Shown: positions 16,497-25,724, counted from the first letter of the stretch. The stretch: 34,750 bases of DNA from Gillisella terrae (GCF_004801395.1 NZ_SSOA01000018.1:1-34750); one strand, 5' to 3'. Notes: generated from the letters alone by a model not told the origin. A program made the numbers and translations.

Positions 16497-18947
16497 TTAA
16501 AACCTGAAGCGCTGGTCAGACCCCGCCATGAGAACCTCGCCTTCCGGCTTTTGCCCTTCGGTGAAAAGACGGATGCGGCGCGGCTGGCCGGGTGCCAGAT
16601 GGAAAAAATCATCCTCAGGACGGCCGGTTTCAACAGCAATATGGACTGATTGCGCCAGCTGATCCGTGTTGAGCGTTAAAAACCACCCTGTATCATCTTG
16701 CTCAAGCGTGCTGGTCAGGCTTGCCGCATACATGGCGGTCCTTCGCCCTTGCGGGAAGTGAAAGGCCTGGCTGACGATCTCGCCCGTATCCGCATCGCTT
16801 AACGTTGCAACTGTCACCGAATGAGCGGCAGGGCCGAAACGATAGGCGTAGGTGGTATCAAAGAATGCACCAAACAGCGTGGTGGCGGCCAGGGTCACGC
16901 TTGCATGTGGCTCCAAAGTCATCGTGCGTTGGGCGCTGACCACCGCCGTTTTGCCATCCCGCAAACAGGCAAGATCAAGCATCAAGGACTTGGATTGCGG
17001 GCCATCATTGTGCAGATGCACACCAAGACCATTGGTGCCTTCATCGGTCATGGACACGTGCACCGGCAAAAAGGCCCGGCGCGCCGCATACCACACCGGC
17101 TTGGGCAATCGGGTGGAATCAATCAGGCCCCAGCCCGCACCGGGCATGAGATCTTGAAACGTCCAGATCAAAGCGCCATTGCAGCTTGAACCCGCCCGCC
17201 GCCATTCGCTAAAACTTTCCTCCAGCACTTCGCCGGTGACTGCACGTGACAGATGCAGATAGCGGGCCGGATGTTCCCGCCGCAGCCGGTTGGGGTCGAA
17301 CTCATAGAGCAGGCCGAGATAATGGTCTCGGGTATCTTCAAAATCCCAGGAGGCTTGGCGGTCACGCGGGACGCGGGCTTTCCAGCGCGGGTCATGAACC
17401 GGCGGCACCGGCAGATGCTGGTCCAGTGTTGTTTGTTGTGGTACTTGCGCAAAGGCAAGGCACTCTGCGGCAAAGCGCAGATTGGCGCGCCGGGCATCTT
17501 CCAGCGGCCGCTCATAGGCACCGACGCCATAATAATGGCTGACCCCTTCATTGGGCGCAAAAGGCATGGCTCCACCCATGGGGGTGTTGTCAATATAAGG
17601 CACGTCGGGGCGCAGCACCGCGCTGATGTCTTTCAGAAGCGAGGTGAAAAGCGTGCTTTGCCAAATCTCTTCTTTTAAGCCCAGCATGGCAGCCTGCTGA
17701 AAAACTTCACTGCCGCCGCACAAAACCGCCAAGGACGGCGAGCCTTGCGATGCGCTTAAAAGCTGTTCTGCCTCGCACTGCACATGGGCTTTAAAATCAT
17801 CGTCACTGATTGGGTAATCAAAATTGGCAAAGGTAAAATCCTGCCAGACCATCAGTCCCAATTGATCGCAGAGTTTGAAAAAATCGGCGCTCTCATAGGT
17901 CATGGTGCCACCCAGACGGATCATGTTCATGCCCGAATTGGCGGCCAGCGCCAGCCAAGGGGCGTAATCTTCGGCGGTGTCGGGCAGGCGGGTGATGTCG
18001 GCATTGGTCCACACGGCACCACGGCAGAAAATTTTGATGCCGTTGACTATCAGGGCAAAATCCTTGCCATCATGGCCGCGATCAAGGCGAATGCGGCGAA
18101 AGCCGGTGAGGCCAAGCGCATAGGTCTTGCCATCCAGCACGACCGTCACCCCATGCAGGGCAGGCTTGCCATGGGTTGCGGGCCACCATGGGGTGATGCC
18201 TCCCAGCTTTAAGCGGGCGCTATGGTGACCATTGGTCTGCGCTATCAGTGCGGTGCTGTGGCCTGCGCAAGAGAGGGTTGCATTGTCCACGGGTGTGTTC
18301 AGCGTGAACGAGACATTCAAAACCCCCGTGCCGTCTTCATCAAGATCGGCATGGATGTGCAGATCGCTTAGCGCATATTGCTGTGCACGGATCAGGCTGA
18401 TGGGGCGATAGGGGCCAAGGGCGTGAATGTCCGGGCACCAGCCGGGCATATAGCCCAACGCGGTGGTGCGGATCAGCCGCAGCCCTTGGCTCGACATCAT
18501 CTGCGGTCGCCATTTTGCCCGCGGCCCGCGCTTTTCCAAGTGAGGGGCAAGGGCGCGAAAGCAAATCGCCAGCTCGTCCTTCCCCGTCAGCTCCACCGCC
18601 ACATCATGGGCTTCGAACATGCTGTTGCATGTCAGAATCAAAGCGCCGTTGAAATAAACATCGGCAATGGTGGCCAAGCCTTCAAGCCGCAAAACAGCTG
18701 GGCCGGGTGCTTCGCCGAGCAGAGGGCGAAAATACCATGCTTCCTTACCATGCAGCGGGGTGGGATAGGCCGGATCAAACAGGCCTGCTTCAAAAAGCGC
18801 CTGCGCAACGGTGCCGGGAACCGGGGCGTTCAGCCGCGCCAGCGCCCGATTGATGCTGTCTGGCCCCTCAAAGGTGCCGGGTTCGCAGAGCAGCATTGTC
18901 CAGCCTTGTTCCAGCGGACGGATATCGGCATCGAGATAGGTGATCAC
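16497..18947 (-). CDS. Glycoside hydrolase family 2, beta-mannosidase-like
   Basis: An 816-residue GH2 protein with an N-terminal sugar-binding jelly roll, Ig-like beta-sandwich domain and (beta/alpha)8 barrel. Conserved features are WYFRP, ADVYFNG, PGWCPDIHALGPYRPISL, the barrel start FRRIRLDRG and VWTNADITRLPD. Glu414 in GGSEVF is the likely acid/base (WNGNNE in classical beta-mannosidases), and Glu495 in RFAAECLAF the likely nucleophile (SEFG in relatives). No signal peptide is seen, so it is probably cytoplasmic. The start is GTG with GAAGGA about 11 bases upstream. It follows the carrier-protein operon 142 bases downstream on the same strand. Substrate (mannoside or other beta-glycoside) is not certain. 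Confidence 0.8.
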   Translation of the reverse strand: MITYLDADIRPLEQGWTMLLCEPGTFEGPDSINRALARLNAPVPGTVAQALFEAGLFDPAYPTPLHGKEAWYFRPLLGEAPGPAVLRLEGLATIADVYFNGALILTCNSMFEAHDVAVELTGKDELAICFRALAPHLEKRGPRAKWRPQMMSSQGLRLIRTTALGYMPGWCPDIHALGPYRPISLIRAQQYALSDLHIHADLDEDGTGVLNVSFTLNTPVDNATLSCAGHSTALIAQTNGHHSARLKLGGITPWWPATHGKPALHGVTVVLDGKTYALGLTGFRRIRLDRGHDGKDFALIVNGIKIFCRGAVWTNADITRLPDTAEDYAPWLALAANSGMNMIRLGGTMTYESADFFKLCDQLGLMVWQDFTFANFDYPISDDDFKAHVQCEAEQLLSASQGSPSLAVLCGGSEVFQQAAMLGLKEEIWQSTLFTSLLKDISAVLRPDVPYIDNTPMGGAMPFAPNEGVSHYYGVGAYERPLEDARRANLRFAAECLAFAQVPQQTTLDQHLPVPPVHDPRWKARVPRDRQASWDFEDTRDHYLGLLYEFDPNRLRREHPARYLHLSRAVTGEVLEESFSEWRRAGSSCNGALIWTFQDLMPGAGWGLIDSTRLPKPVWYAARRAFLPVHVSMTDEGTNGLGVHLHNDGPQSKSLMLDLACLRDGKTAVVSAQRTMTLEPHASVTLAATTLFGAFFDTTYAYRFGPAAHSVTVATLSDADTGEIVSQAFHFPQGRRTAMYAASLTSTLEQDDTGWFLTLNTDQLAQSVHIAVETGRPEDDFFHLAPGQPRRIRLFTEGQKPEGEVLMAGSDQRFRF

Positions 18948-19089
18948 GGCTGCGCATATCCTTCAATTTTAGAGTTTATCAGTTCGGATTGGGGCAGAGC
19001 CATTGCCGCTTTTATCCTTGGCATATAAGAACATGTGCGTGGAATACTCTGATATTCAATCAGACGAACACTCTATTCTGTCCGCTGTT

Positions 19090-20055
19090 TTACCCGATGT
19101 GAGATTGCAACCTCGTCATCAACCGATCCCACGCTTCAACCGCCGGATCAAGCGCGGTTTTCAACGGTTCGAATTTTTTGCGGGTCACGGCGCGCGCCAC
19201 CTGAAATTGCGCGGATTTCGCCACTTCCGAGATTTTCAAGGCATCGAGAATGGCCTGTTCAAAGCGCCCATCATTGTGCAACCAGCCAAGATGCGCAGCC
19301 AAAAGCTCGAAATTTGCCCCAAATTGCCGCAGGGTGTTGAAGGCGTATTTGTGGAAAAAGCCAAAGTCGCGCTCTGCCAAGGTTTCCACATGGGTTGGAA
19401 AAACCGCAGCAAAGGCCTTGAGCGGATTGTCTGCCGGGCGGCGGGCAAAATGCTGGCGCAGCAGCCGTTCTGCCACCTGCCGCTGGTGGCGTTCATCGGG
19501 AAGAACGCCGGGGAATTTGGCAAATTCCGTATAGGGCAAAAAGGGCAGGGCATCGCCCGGCAGATTGCGTTGAAACACGCCGTCAAAGTCATCGCCTGAC
19601 ACCGTGAAGAAACCGCCGTTGTGAAAATAATCCATGCAGCGCTCAGCCAGATCAAGCCGGTTGATGCCCACTGTGGTTTTGCCATGCTCGGCACGGTAGC
19701 CCACGCCTTTGGTGTCGGGCAGGTAAAAACTGTCCATTTCCACCAGACACAGACGCCCCCGGCTGATCTGCTCCACAACATGCGCTTCGACGCTGTCAAA
19801 AATCGCAAGTTCGGTGACGCGAATGCCGTAAAGGGCTTCCAGATCTTCCAAAGGCACTTTGAAGAAGGTGAATTGGTCGCCCTCGAAATCCTGCGTTAGG
19901 GTAAAGCCCAGCATGGCTTCAGGAGTTGCGCCAAATGACGCCAGCACCTCGATCCACAGATCAACATAGCAATTGGTTTCCGGCCACATCCGCTCGCTCG
20001 CGTGCAGCGGATGGGGGGTGTAATGGGCCGGATCAACCTTTAGCACCGTCTTCAT
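19090..20055 (-). CDS. DUF1839 protein of the aminoacyl-carrier-protein operon
   Basis: A 321-residue DUF1839 family protein, recognised from HPLHASERMWPETNCYVDLW and the segment TLTQDFEGDQFTFFKVP. LVEMDSFYLPDT and the GYRAEHGKTTVGI stretch near the middle are further conserved-looking blocks. Function is unknown. Genes of this family sit beside amino acid:carrier-protein ligases in rhizobia, so I infer it acts on the loaded carrier protein, perhaps as a transferase or release enzyme. The start at 20055 has GGGG six bases upstream; the adjacent ATG at 20058 overlaps the ligase stop. Either way, the two genes are translationally coupled. Confidence 0.8.
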   Translation of the reverse strand: MKTVLKVDPAHYTPHPLHASERMWPETNCYVDLWIEVLASFGATPEAMLGFTLTQDFEGDQFTFFKVPLEDLEALYGIRVTELAIFDSVEAHVVEQISRGRLCLVEMDSFYLPDTKGVGYRAEHGKTTVGINRLDLAERCMDYFHNGGFFTVSGDDFDGVFQRNLPGDALPFLPYTEFAKFPGVLPDERHQRQVAERLLRQHFARRPADNPLKAFAAVFPTHVETLAERDFGFFHKYAFNTLRQFGANFELLAAHLGWLHNDGRFEQAILDALKISEVAKSAQFQVARAVTRKKFEPLKTALDPAVEAWDRLMTRLQSHIG

Positions 20056-20057
20056 CA

Positions 20058-20966
20058 TCAACCCCAGAGCGCCTTGCGCACCTGCTCCGGCCATGCGTTC
20101 ACATCCAGACCATGGTGGTGGAACAGCGCCAGTGCAATGCGCTCCAGACCAAAGCCAACGCAGGCGGTGTGGGCAACAGAGCCATCTTCAAGGTTGAGGC
20201 CCCATTTTGCGCCAAACGCATCCTGATGATAATTGAAACTCATGCAGGCGGTGGGGTTGCTGGTGGAGGTGATCGGAATCAAAAGCTCGAATTTCAGGTT
20301 CTGGTCACGCTGGTTGTTGGCCAGCATTTTACCTGCCCGGCCAAAGAACGGGTCATTGGCAACGTCGATTTCAACAGGAAGACCAACCGCTTCCATCATT
20401 TTCAGGCCGCGATCCATCCATGTCTGGCGAAATTCAGTGACATGATCCTGTGTGCCCATGCAGACATATTCGCGCATACGGAAAAGCTGCTGGCGGGCGG
20501 GGTCTTTGGAAGGCTCATGGCGGAAGCAATAGGATTGCAGATCAAACAGCGCACCTTTGGCGGCAATGGCGCCGCGCTTGGCAATGGTCGGGTAAAGCGG
20601 ATAGCAGGCGGCAGGTGTCAGCACGATGTCGGTGATCTTCTGCTCTTTCGACCAGTCCTCATCGGCATCCATGCATTTGAGCAGGCTCATATGGTCCAGC
20701 TCATTGCCGCAAAAGCTGTGCACGGTGCCAGCAAGCTGCGGAAAACTTTTCATATAGCCGCTGGTTTCAAAATAGGCGCGGTTCATGCCCGGCGGAAAGC
20801 GAATGGCTTCGGCACCGTCGGCACCACCAAAGCGATCAATCAGCCGTTCAAAGGCAGAAATCACATCTTCAAACTGGCCGCTTCGGCCATAAAGCCCGTC
20901 CACGCCGGTGTCGATCAACAGGCCTGCATCAAACAGCCGGTCGAGAAAATTGGTTTGATTGGTCAT
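20058..20966 (-). CDS. Amino acid:[carrier protein] ligase (atypical SerRS-like)
   Basis: A 302-residue class II aminoacyl-tRNA-synthetase-like enzyme without a tRNA-binding arm. Homologues from Bradyrhizobium and Agrobacterium are known to activate small amino acids (Gly or Ala) with ATP and load them on the phosphopantetheine of a carrier protein. The zinc ligands fit: Cys121 ([10 protein letters not shown]), Glu166 (RMREYV) and Cys269 (HTACVGFG), with the same spacings as the characterised enzymes as I recall them (Cys131, Glu176, Cys279). Class II motif 3 is GFGLERIAL. The ATG at 20966 has GGGA seven bases upstream. It lies 4 bases after the flavoprotein gene and overlaps the DUF1839 gene, so it is firmly in the operon. 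Confidence 0.9.
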   Translation of the reverse strand: MTNQTNFLDRLFDAGLLIDTGVDGLYGRSGQFEDVISAFERLIDRFGGADGAEAIRFPPGMNRAYFETSGYMKSFPQLAGTVHSFCGNELDHMSLLKCMDADEDWSKEQKITDIVLTPAACYPLYPTIAKRGAIAAKGALFDLQSYCFRHEPSKDPARQQLFRMREYVCMGTQDHVTEFRQTWMDRGLKMMEAVGLPVEIDVANDPFFGRAGKMLANNQRDQNLKFELLIPITSTSNPTACMSFNYHQDAFGAKWGLNLEDGSVAHTACVGFGLERIALALFHHHGLDVNAWPEQVRKALWG

Positions 20967-20970
20967 CAGA

Positions 20971-22143
20971 TTATCCCAGCAAGCGTGTGTCGAGTTTATG
21001 GACGAGAAGCATGGTGGAGGTGTTGCCAAGAATACGATCGTTGGAAATCATCAACCGTGCCGAATGCGCATCGCGCAGGTGGCGACCCAGACTGTAGGGC
21101 GTGCCATTTTTATAACCCATGATGCCGCAGATCAGCATGGCCTGATTGATGATGTCGATGATGGTCTCGGAAGAGGCCAGCTTGACATTGTTCATCGTCA
21201 CCGAAAAACCGAAGGAAGACAGCTTTTCGCCATCCAGTTTGGCTTCTTCATAGGCTTTAAGGGCTGCCACCACATTCGAGCGCACCAGTTGCAGCTGATT
21301 GGCCACTTCCGCCAGTCGCAGCGCACCGGGCGGCATTTGCCCTGCCGATTTGCGGGCAGCTGCCCGCACAAAGCTCTGCGCCCGCGCCACAGCATTCACG
21401 GCAATGCCATACCACACACCGCTCCACAGAATATGCGAGGCGGCCAGCATGGAGTGGGCGGCAATTTCGGCAAAGGGTTTTGGCAGGATCTGGCAGGCTG
21501 GAGCCTCGCCTTTGAAGACAAAACCATCGGAACGGGTGCCGCGCATGCCCAGCGTGTCCCAATCCTGCGTCTTTTCAAGGCTATATTGGCCTTTGACAAA
21601 CACCGTCATCACCTGATCGGAAGGGGCGGCATCCTTGTGGGCGCGCGAGGTGATCAGGATGGCATCGGCATATTGCGCGTAGGAAATCACCGTTGCGTCT
21701 TTTTCCAGTCGGCAGGTGTCGCCTTCAACCTCGATGGCGCAGATGGAATTGCGCAAATTGCCGCCAATGCCGCCCTCGGTGGTGGCAGACGCCAGCAGCA
21801 ATTGCTCATCGGCCACGCGCTTCATGAAAGCCATCTGCCAGGCATTGCCCTCGGCATGTTCGACAAGGCTGGAGCATTTGATGTGATGCATGGCAAAAAT
21901 CATCGCCGAGGAGGCGCAAGCCTGCCCCAGCGTGGTGCAGATTTCAGCAATCTGGGCAAAGCTTGCTGCTTCCCCGCCCAGATCGAGCGGGATCTGGATG
22001 CCTAGAAGCCTTTGCGCGCGCATGGCATCGATGGCTTCTTGCGGAAAACGGCCCTGCCGGTCAACATCATCGGCAAATTGGCCAGCAACCTTGGCAACGA
22101 GGTTGGCGCGCTCAGTTAACGTCAAGGCGAGGGGGGCGTTCAT
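20971..22143 (-). CDS. Acyl-CoA dehydrogenase-like flavoprotein
   Basis: A 390-residue member of the acyl-CoA dehydrogenase superfamily: N-terminal helical domain ([19 protein letters not shown]), beta domain ([29 protein letters not shown], spanning about 130-160) and C-terminal helices ending in [22 protein letters not shown]. The catalytic Glu of the usual YEGT site near the C-terminus is not evident; the equivalent area reads ILGNTST. This resembles the flavin-dependent monooxygenase/oxidase side branch more than ordinary fatty-acid dehydrogenases. In this operon it probably oxidises or hydroxylates an aminoacyl or acyl group held on the carrier protein (inference). Its ATG overlaps the TGA of the carrier-protein gene. 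Confidence 0.8.
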   Translation of the reverse strand: MNAPLALTLTERANLVAKVAGQFADDVDRQGRFPQEAIDAMRAQRLLGIQIPLDLGGEAASFAQIAEICTTLGQACASSAMIFAMHHIKCSSLVEHAEGNAWQMAFMKRVADEQLLLASATTEGGIGGNLRNSICAIEVEGDTCRLEKDATVISYAQYADAILITSRAHKDAAPSDQVMTVFVKGQYSLEKTQDWDTLGMRGTRSDGFVFKGEAPACQILPKPFAEIAAHSMLAASHILWSGVWYGIAVNAVARAQSFVRAAARKSAGQMPPGALRLAEVANQLQLVRSNVVAALKAYEEAKLDGEKLSSFGFSVTMNNVKLASSETIIDIINQAMLICGIMGYKNGTPYSLGRHLRDAHSARLMISNDRILGNTSTMLLVHKLDTRLLG

Positions 22144-22394
22144 CACGCCACTTTCTGATCTTTGAGAATGTCGCCGACGGTGCGCTCAATTGCGTCAATG
22201 CTGGCAAAGGATTTGCGGTTGAGCAAATGATCTGGAAACTCGATGTCGAAGGCCTCTTCAATGGCCAGCATCAGCTGCACAGAGGCAAAGGATGTCAGGC
22301 CCAGCGCATAGAGGTCAGCATCCGTCGCGATATCCGCAGGTGCCGCTCCCAAACCGCCCACCTTGCCAAGGATCGTCCGAATTGTTTCAATCAT
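22143..22394 (-). CDS. Acyl/aminoacyl carrier protein
   Basis: An 83-residue phosphopantetheine carrier protein. Helix 2 starts at the motif LYALGLTSFASVQLM, where Ser35 (TS instead of the usual DS) should carry the 4'-phosphopantetheine arm. The size and the adjacent ligase identify it as the aminoacyl carrier protein of the operon rather than the fatty-acid AcpP. GAGGGA six bases before the ATG at 22394 fixes the start; a longer frame begins upstream without support. It is the first gene of the carrier protein - flavoprotein - ligase - DUF1839 operon, all four coupled by overlaps or a 4-base gap. Confidence 0.9.
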   Translation of the reverse strand: MIETIRTILGKVGGLGAAPADIATDADLYALGLTSFASVQLMLAIEEAFDIEFPDHLLNRKSFASIDAIERTVGDILKDQKVA

Positions 22395-22760
22395 GTCTTG
22401 TCCCTCAGTTTGTTTCTGCCATAAAACAGCAGGCACCGCGCCCATATTACCGCAAAGACTTCAATCAGAAGCTCACTCTCCTCGGACGAATGACAGCGAT
22501 AGGGTGAGCTGCGATAGTGTATCACGCATTCAAATTTTAGCACATGAGAGTCTATTGAGAAAAAGCGGCGAACAGTCCTCTAAACGGCAAACTCTCCATG
22601 TCTGCCGCTTTCGCCGGCCATTTCCCACAGCACAACGCAAATAACAGTATCGAACCGTTTCTTGGTCAACGCTGACCATCATTATCAATCGTTTTGTACT
22701 ATTATGGTTTGATTTATTAAAGGGAGGTGAAGAAAAGGGCCCAAAACTGGGAGTATTGTT
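22395..22760. other. Intergenic region upstream of the carrier-protein operon
   Basis: These 366 bases separate the carrier-protein operon from the end of epmB, both on the minus strand. They must hold the operon promoter, which I cannot place with confidence. A small hairpin TGGTCA/TGACCA (22663-22668, 22673-22678) has no T tract. GGGAGGTGA near 22722 reads like a plus-strand Shine-Dalgarno but no start codon follows. No gene is seen. Confidence 0.5.
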
Positions 22761-23795
22761 TCATCTATCTTGATAGGGGTGATCAACACCCCGAAAATCG
22801 GTCATCTGATAACCGTCGCCGTGATCGATCACCGCATTTGCGCCAATAGGAACCTTGCCGTGACCGCCAGGAATATCAAGTACATAGGTGGGCTGGCACA
22901 GACCTGAAACATGGCCACGCAGGGCGGCAACAATCTCCTGACCACGCTTGAGGCTGAGGCGGAAATGGCCGGTGCCGGGGGCGAGGTCGGGATGGTGGAG
23001 ATAATAGGGGCGAATGCGTAGCTCGACAAATTTGCGCATCAATTCGGCCAGCACAGCCGGATCATCATTCACGCCCTTGAGCAGCACGGTCTGGCTGACA
23101 AGAGCGAAGCCGTTCTGCAACAAACGATCCACCGCCACTTTCGCGACCTCGGTCAACTCACGGGCGTGGTTGGCATGAATGGCAATATAGGTGGTTTTGC
23201 CGCTGGCCTTGAGCGCCTCCAGCAGGGCATCATCGATGCGGGCAGGGTCTACCACTGGCACGCGGGTATGAAAGCGAATGATCTTCACGTGCTCGATGCT
23301 GGCCAATTGCTCAAGAATAGCCTTCAGCCGCCGAGGCGACAAAACCAGCGGATCTCCGCCGGTAAAGATCACTTCCCAGATGTCGCGATGGCTTCGGATA
23401 TAATCAATGGCTTTTTCCAGCGCGTCACCGGTGAGAAGACCGTCGCCATCCGGCCCTACCATTTCGCGGCGAAAACAAAAGCGGCAATAAACCGGACAGC
23501 TATGCACCGCTTTGAGCAACACCCGATCAGGATAGCGATGGACAATGCCCTCAACCGGGCTATGGGCATGGTCGCCAATCGGGTCCGCCAACTCCTGCGG
23601 CGTCTGGATCAGTTCCTGCGCGCTGGGAATGAATTGCGCGGCAATCGGATCATTGGTGTCGGTGACATCCATCAAAGCCTGCATGGCGGGGGTGATGGCA
23701 ATGGCGTAGCGCTCAGAGACCTTGATCAGGCCTTCCGCATCCTCGCTTTTCACCAAACCGGCATCCAGCAATTCACCAACGGTTTTCAGCGTCAT
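22761..23795 (-). CDS. epmB: EF-P lysine 2,3-aminomutase (radical SAM)
   Basis: A 344-residue KamA-family radical SAM, PLP-dependent enzyme that turns L-alpha-lysine into (R)-beta-lysine for EF-P. The 4Fe-4S cysteines are Cys100, Cys104 and Cys107 in SCPVYCRFCFRREM. GEP-like FTGGDPLVLS and IRFHTRVPVVDP segments are typical. It is short relative to clostridial lysine 2,3-aminomutase, as EpmB proteins are. Its ATG overlaps the TGA of epmA, and both lie opposite the target gene efp, which makes the EF-P assignment secure. Confidence 0.93.
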   Translation of the reverse strand: MTLKTVGELLDAGLVKSEDAEGLIKVSERYAIAITPAMQALMDVTDTNDPIAAQFIPSAQELIQTPQELADPIGDHAHSPVEGIVHRYPDRVLLKAVHSCPVYCRFCFRREMVGPDGDGLLTGDALEKAIDYIRSHRDIWEVIFTGGDPLVLSPRRLKAILEQLASIEHVKIIRFHTRVPVVDPARIDDALLEALKASGKTTYIAIHANHARELTEVAKVAVDRLLQNGFALVSQTVLLKGVNDDPAVLAELMRKFVELRIRPYYLHHPDLAPGTGHFRLSLKRGQEIVAALRGHVSGLCQPTYVLDIPGGHGKVPIGANAVIDHGDGYQMTDFRGVDHPYQDR

Positions 23796-24856
23796 ACACC
23801 CGGCTCCGCCACCGGTGCCCAGAGCACCTGTTCTATGCGCTGTGCGCCGGTGGCCAGCAACACCAGCCGGTCAAAGCCAAGAGCGGCACCCGAGGCTTGT
23901 GGCATCAGGGCAAGGGCTTCCAGAAAATCCTCATCCAGCGGATAGGTCTCGCCATAGATGCGCAATTTTTCTGCCATCTCCATTTCAAACCGGCGGCGCT
24001 GCTCCGTGGGGTCGGTCAGTTCACCAAAGGCGTTGGCCAGTTCAACGCCGCAGGCGTAAAGCTCAAACCGCTCGGCAACACGCGGATCATCGGGGCAGGG
24101 GCGTGCCAAAGCGGCTTCTGCCACCGGATAGCGATCCAGAAGGGTGGGACGGCCAAAGCCGAGGTTGGGTTCCACTTTTTCCACAATCACCCGGCTGAAC
24201 AGATCGGCCCAACTGTCATCATCGGCAATGCGAATGCCAGTCCGGGTCAGTTCGGCTGCCAGATGGTCGCGGTCGGTGTCGCCATTGGCGCTGACGGTAG
24301 CGAGAAGATCAATTCCGGCATAGCGCTGAAAAGCGTCGGCAACGCTCAATCTCTCCGGCGCGGCAAAGGGATCGCACACGCCGCCGCGATAGGAAAATTG
24401 CTGTGTCCCGGTGGTTTGCGCGGCAAGTTTCAGCATATCGGCGCAATCATCCATCAATTGCTCATAGCTTTCACCGGCGCGATACCATTCCAGCATGGTG
24501 AATTCCGGATGATGCAGCGGCCCGCGCTCGCGATTGCGATAGACATGGGCAAAGCAGGCAATGCGTGGCTCGCCTGCTGCCAGCAGCTTCTTGCAGGCAA
24601 ATTCAGGTGATGTGTGCAGATAAAGCGGCTGCGGAGCGCCATCATTGCCAATCGCTTGCGTTGCAAACGCGTGCAGATGTGCCTCATTGCCGGGCGATGT
24701 TTGTAAGGTCGCGGTATCGACCTCAAGAAAGTCGCGGGCGGCAAAATAGCCGCGAAAGGCCGCCTGAATGGCATTGCGCCCCAGCAAAAACGGCCGCCGG
24801 TCGGCGTGAACCTTTGGCGTCCACCATGGGGAAGCTTTGGTGCGCTCTTGGGTCAT
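23792..24856 (-). CDS. epmA: EF-P beta-lysylation protein, LysRS-like
   Basis: A 354-residue paralogue of the catalytic core of class II lysyl-tRNA synthetase without the anticodon-binding domain. It activates (R)-beta-lysine with ATP and attaches it to Lys34 of EF-P. Motif 2 is YRNRERGPLHHPEFTMLEW and motif 3 is ASGAALGFDRLVLLATG; the LysRS-like signature FLEVDTATLQTSPGNEAHL is near residue 40. Length is slightly above the E. coli protein (325). GAGG five bases before the ATG supports the start. It is divergent from efp across 173 bases. Confidence 0.95.
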   Translation of the reverse strand: MTQERTKASPWWTPKVHADRRPFLLGRNAIQAAFRGYFAARDFLEVDTATLQTSPGNEAHLHAFATQAIGNDGAPQPLYLHTSPEFACKKLLAAGEPRIACFAHVYRNRERGPLHHPEFTMLEWYRAGESYEQLMDDCADMLKLAAQTTGTQQFSYRGGVCDPFAAPERLSVADAFQRYAGIDLLATVSANGDTDRDHLAAELTRTGIRIADDDSWADLFSRVIVEKVEPNLGFGRPTLLDRYPVAEAALARPCPDDPRVAERFELYACGVELANAFGELTDPTEQRRRFEMEMAEKLRIYGETYPLDEDFLEALALMPQASGAALGFDRLVLLATGAQRIEQVLWAPVAEPGV

Positions 24857-24942
24857 TGCGGCCTCTTCGGGTTTCTTTCACGCGCCCGGTGTGTATTTGA
24901 AGCGCACACGGGCTGGCTATTTTGGCAAATTTAGGTTAGGTG

Positions 24943-24982
24943 CGCCCCAAAAGAAAATTCGTGGCACGTTTATTTTGGGGCG
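24943..24982. promoter_or_regulatory. 10-bp inverted repeat between epmA and efp
   Basis: CGCCCCAAAA (24943-24952) and TTTTGGGGCG (24973-24982) are perfect inverted copies 20 bases apart, in the centre of the divergent intergenic region. The spacing puts the half-sites about three helix turns apart, centre to centre. It could be a shared operator or a long hairpin in the efp leader. Confidence 0.45.
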
Positions 24983-25029
24983 GAGGGCCGTCCTTTACGA
25001 CGTGTGTTAGACAGATACAAGGAATTCCG

Positions 25030-25599
25030 ATGGTCAAGGTAATCGCCTCTTCGGTCCGCAAGGGCAATGTTCTCGAAGTTGAAGGCAAGCTCTACGTCGT
25101 GCTGACAGCGCAAAACTTCCACCCCGGCAAGGGCACACCTGTGACGCAGGTTGACATGCGCCGTATCGTGGATGGCGTGAAGGTGTCGGAGCGCTGGCGC
25201 ACCACCGAGCAGGTTGAGCGCGCCTTCGTGGAAGACGTGAACCACCAGTTCCTCTATGAAGACGGCGAAGGCTTCCACTTCATGAACCCGGAAACCTACG
25301 ATCAGCTGGTGGTTGATGTCGATACCATGGGTGAGCAGAAGGCCTACCTGCAAGAAGGCATGACCTGCGTTTTGTCGATTTTTGAAGGCAATGCCCTGGC
25401 CGTTGAGCTGCCACGCCATGTGACGCTGGAAATCACCGAGACCGAGCCGGTTGTGAAGGGCCAGACGGCGTCTTCGTCCTATAAGCCAGCCATCCTGTCC
25501 AACGGCCTGCGCACGCTGGTTCCACCGCATATCAATGCTGGTACCCGCGTGGTGATTGCCACGGAAGACAATTCCTACGTTGAGCGCGCCAAGGACTGA
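25030..25599 (+). CDS. efp: Translation elongation factor P
   Basis: A 189-residue EF-P with the three beta-barrel domains of the family. It enters the ribosomal E site and relieves stalling at polyproline stretches. Lys34 lies in the loop NFHPGKGTP, exactly the position modified by EpmA/EpmB, and the EF-P signature [17 protein letters not shown] region and C-terminal ETVP-type block ([13 protein letters not shown]) are present. AAGGA seven bases before this ATG fixes the start; the frame is open upstream to 24940 without support. A clean terminator follows at 25626-25655. Confidence 0.97.
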   Translation: MVKVIASSVRKGNVLEVEGKLYVVLTAQNFHPGKGTPVTQVDMRRIVDGVKVSERWRTTEQVERAFVEDVNHQFLYEDGEGFHFMNPETYDQLVVDVDTMGEQKAYLQEGMTCVLSIFEGNALAVELPRHVTLEITETEPVVKGQTASSSYKPAILSNGLRTLVPPHINAGTRVVIATEDNSYVERAKD

Positions 25600-25625
25600 T
25601 AGGTTCTGCCTGCTCGAAAATGATC

Positions 25626-25655
25626 AACCCGGTGTCTCTGGCACCGGGTTTTTTT
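25626..25655 (+). terminator. Intrinsic terminator of efp
   Basis: CCCGGTG (25628-25634) and CACCGGG (25642-25648) form a GC stem with a 7-base loop, extended by two A-T pairs and followed by a run of seven T. It stands 27 bases after the efp stop. Confidence 0.9.
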
Positions 25656-25724
25656 GTGTCTTTTCTTTTGTATCTCACGGTTGTGGCTGGACAGAGGATG
25701 AGGGGAAAGACTAATCTTCCCATG

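Noticed and set aside
19926..21122. 398-residue plus-strand frame across the ligase region
   Set aside because: Antisense shadow of the ligase and neighbours; the minus-strand proteins carry clear family motifs and coupled starts.
22663..22678. Hairpin TGGTCA/TGACCA as a terminator of epmB
   Set aside because: Only six base pairs, no T tract on either strand and about 80 bases from the stop codon.
22720..22735. Shine-Dalgarno-like GGGAGGTGA on the plus strand
   Set aside because: No start codon or open frame follows at suitable distance.
24940..25029. Longer start for efp
   Set aside because: EF-P begins at MVKVIASS and only this start puts the modified lysine at position 34.
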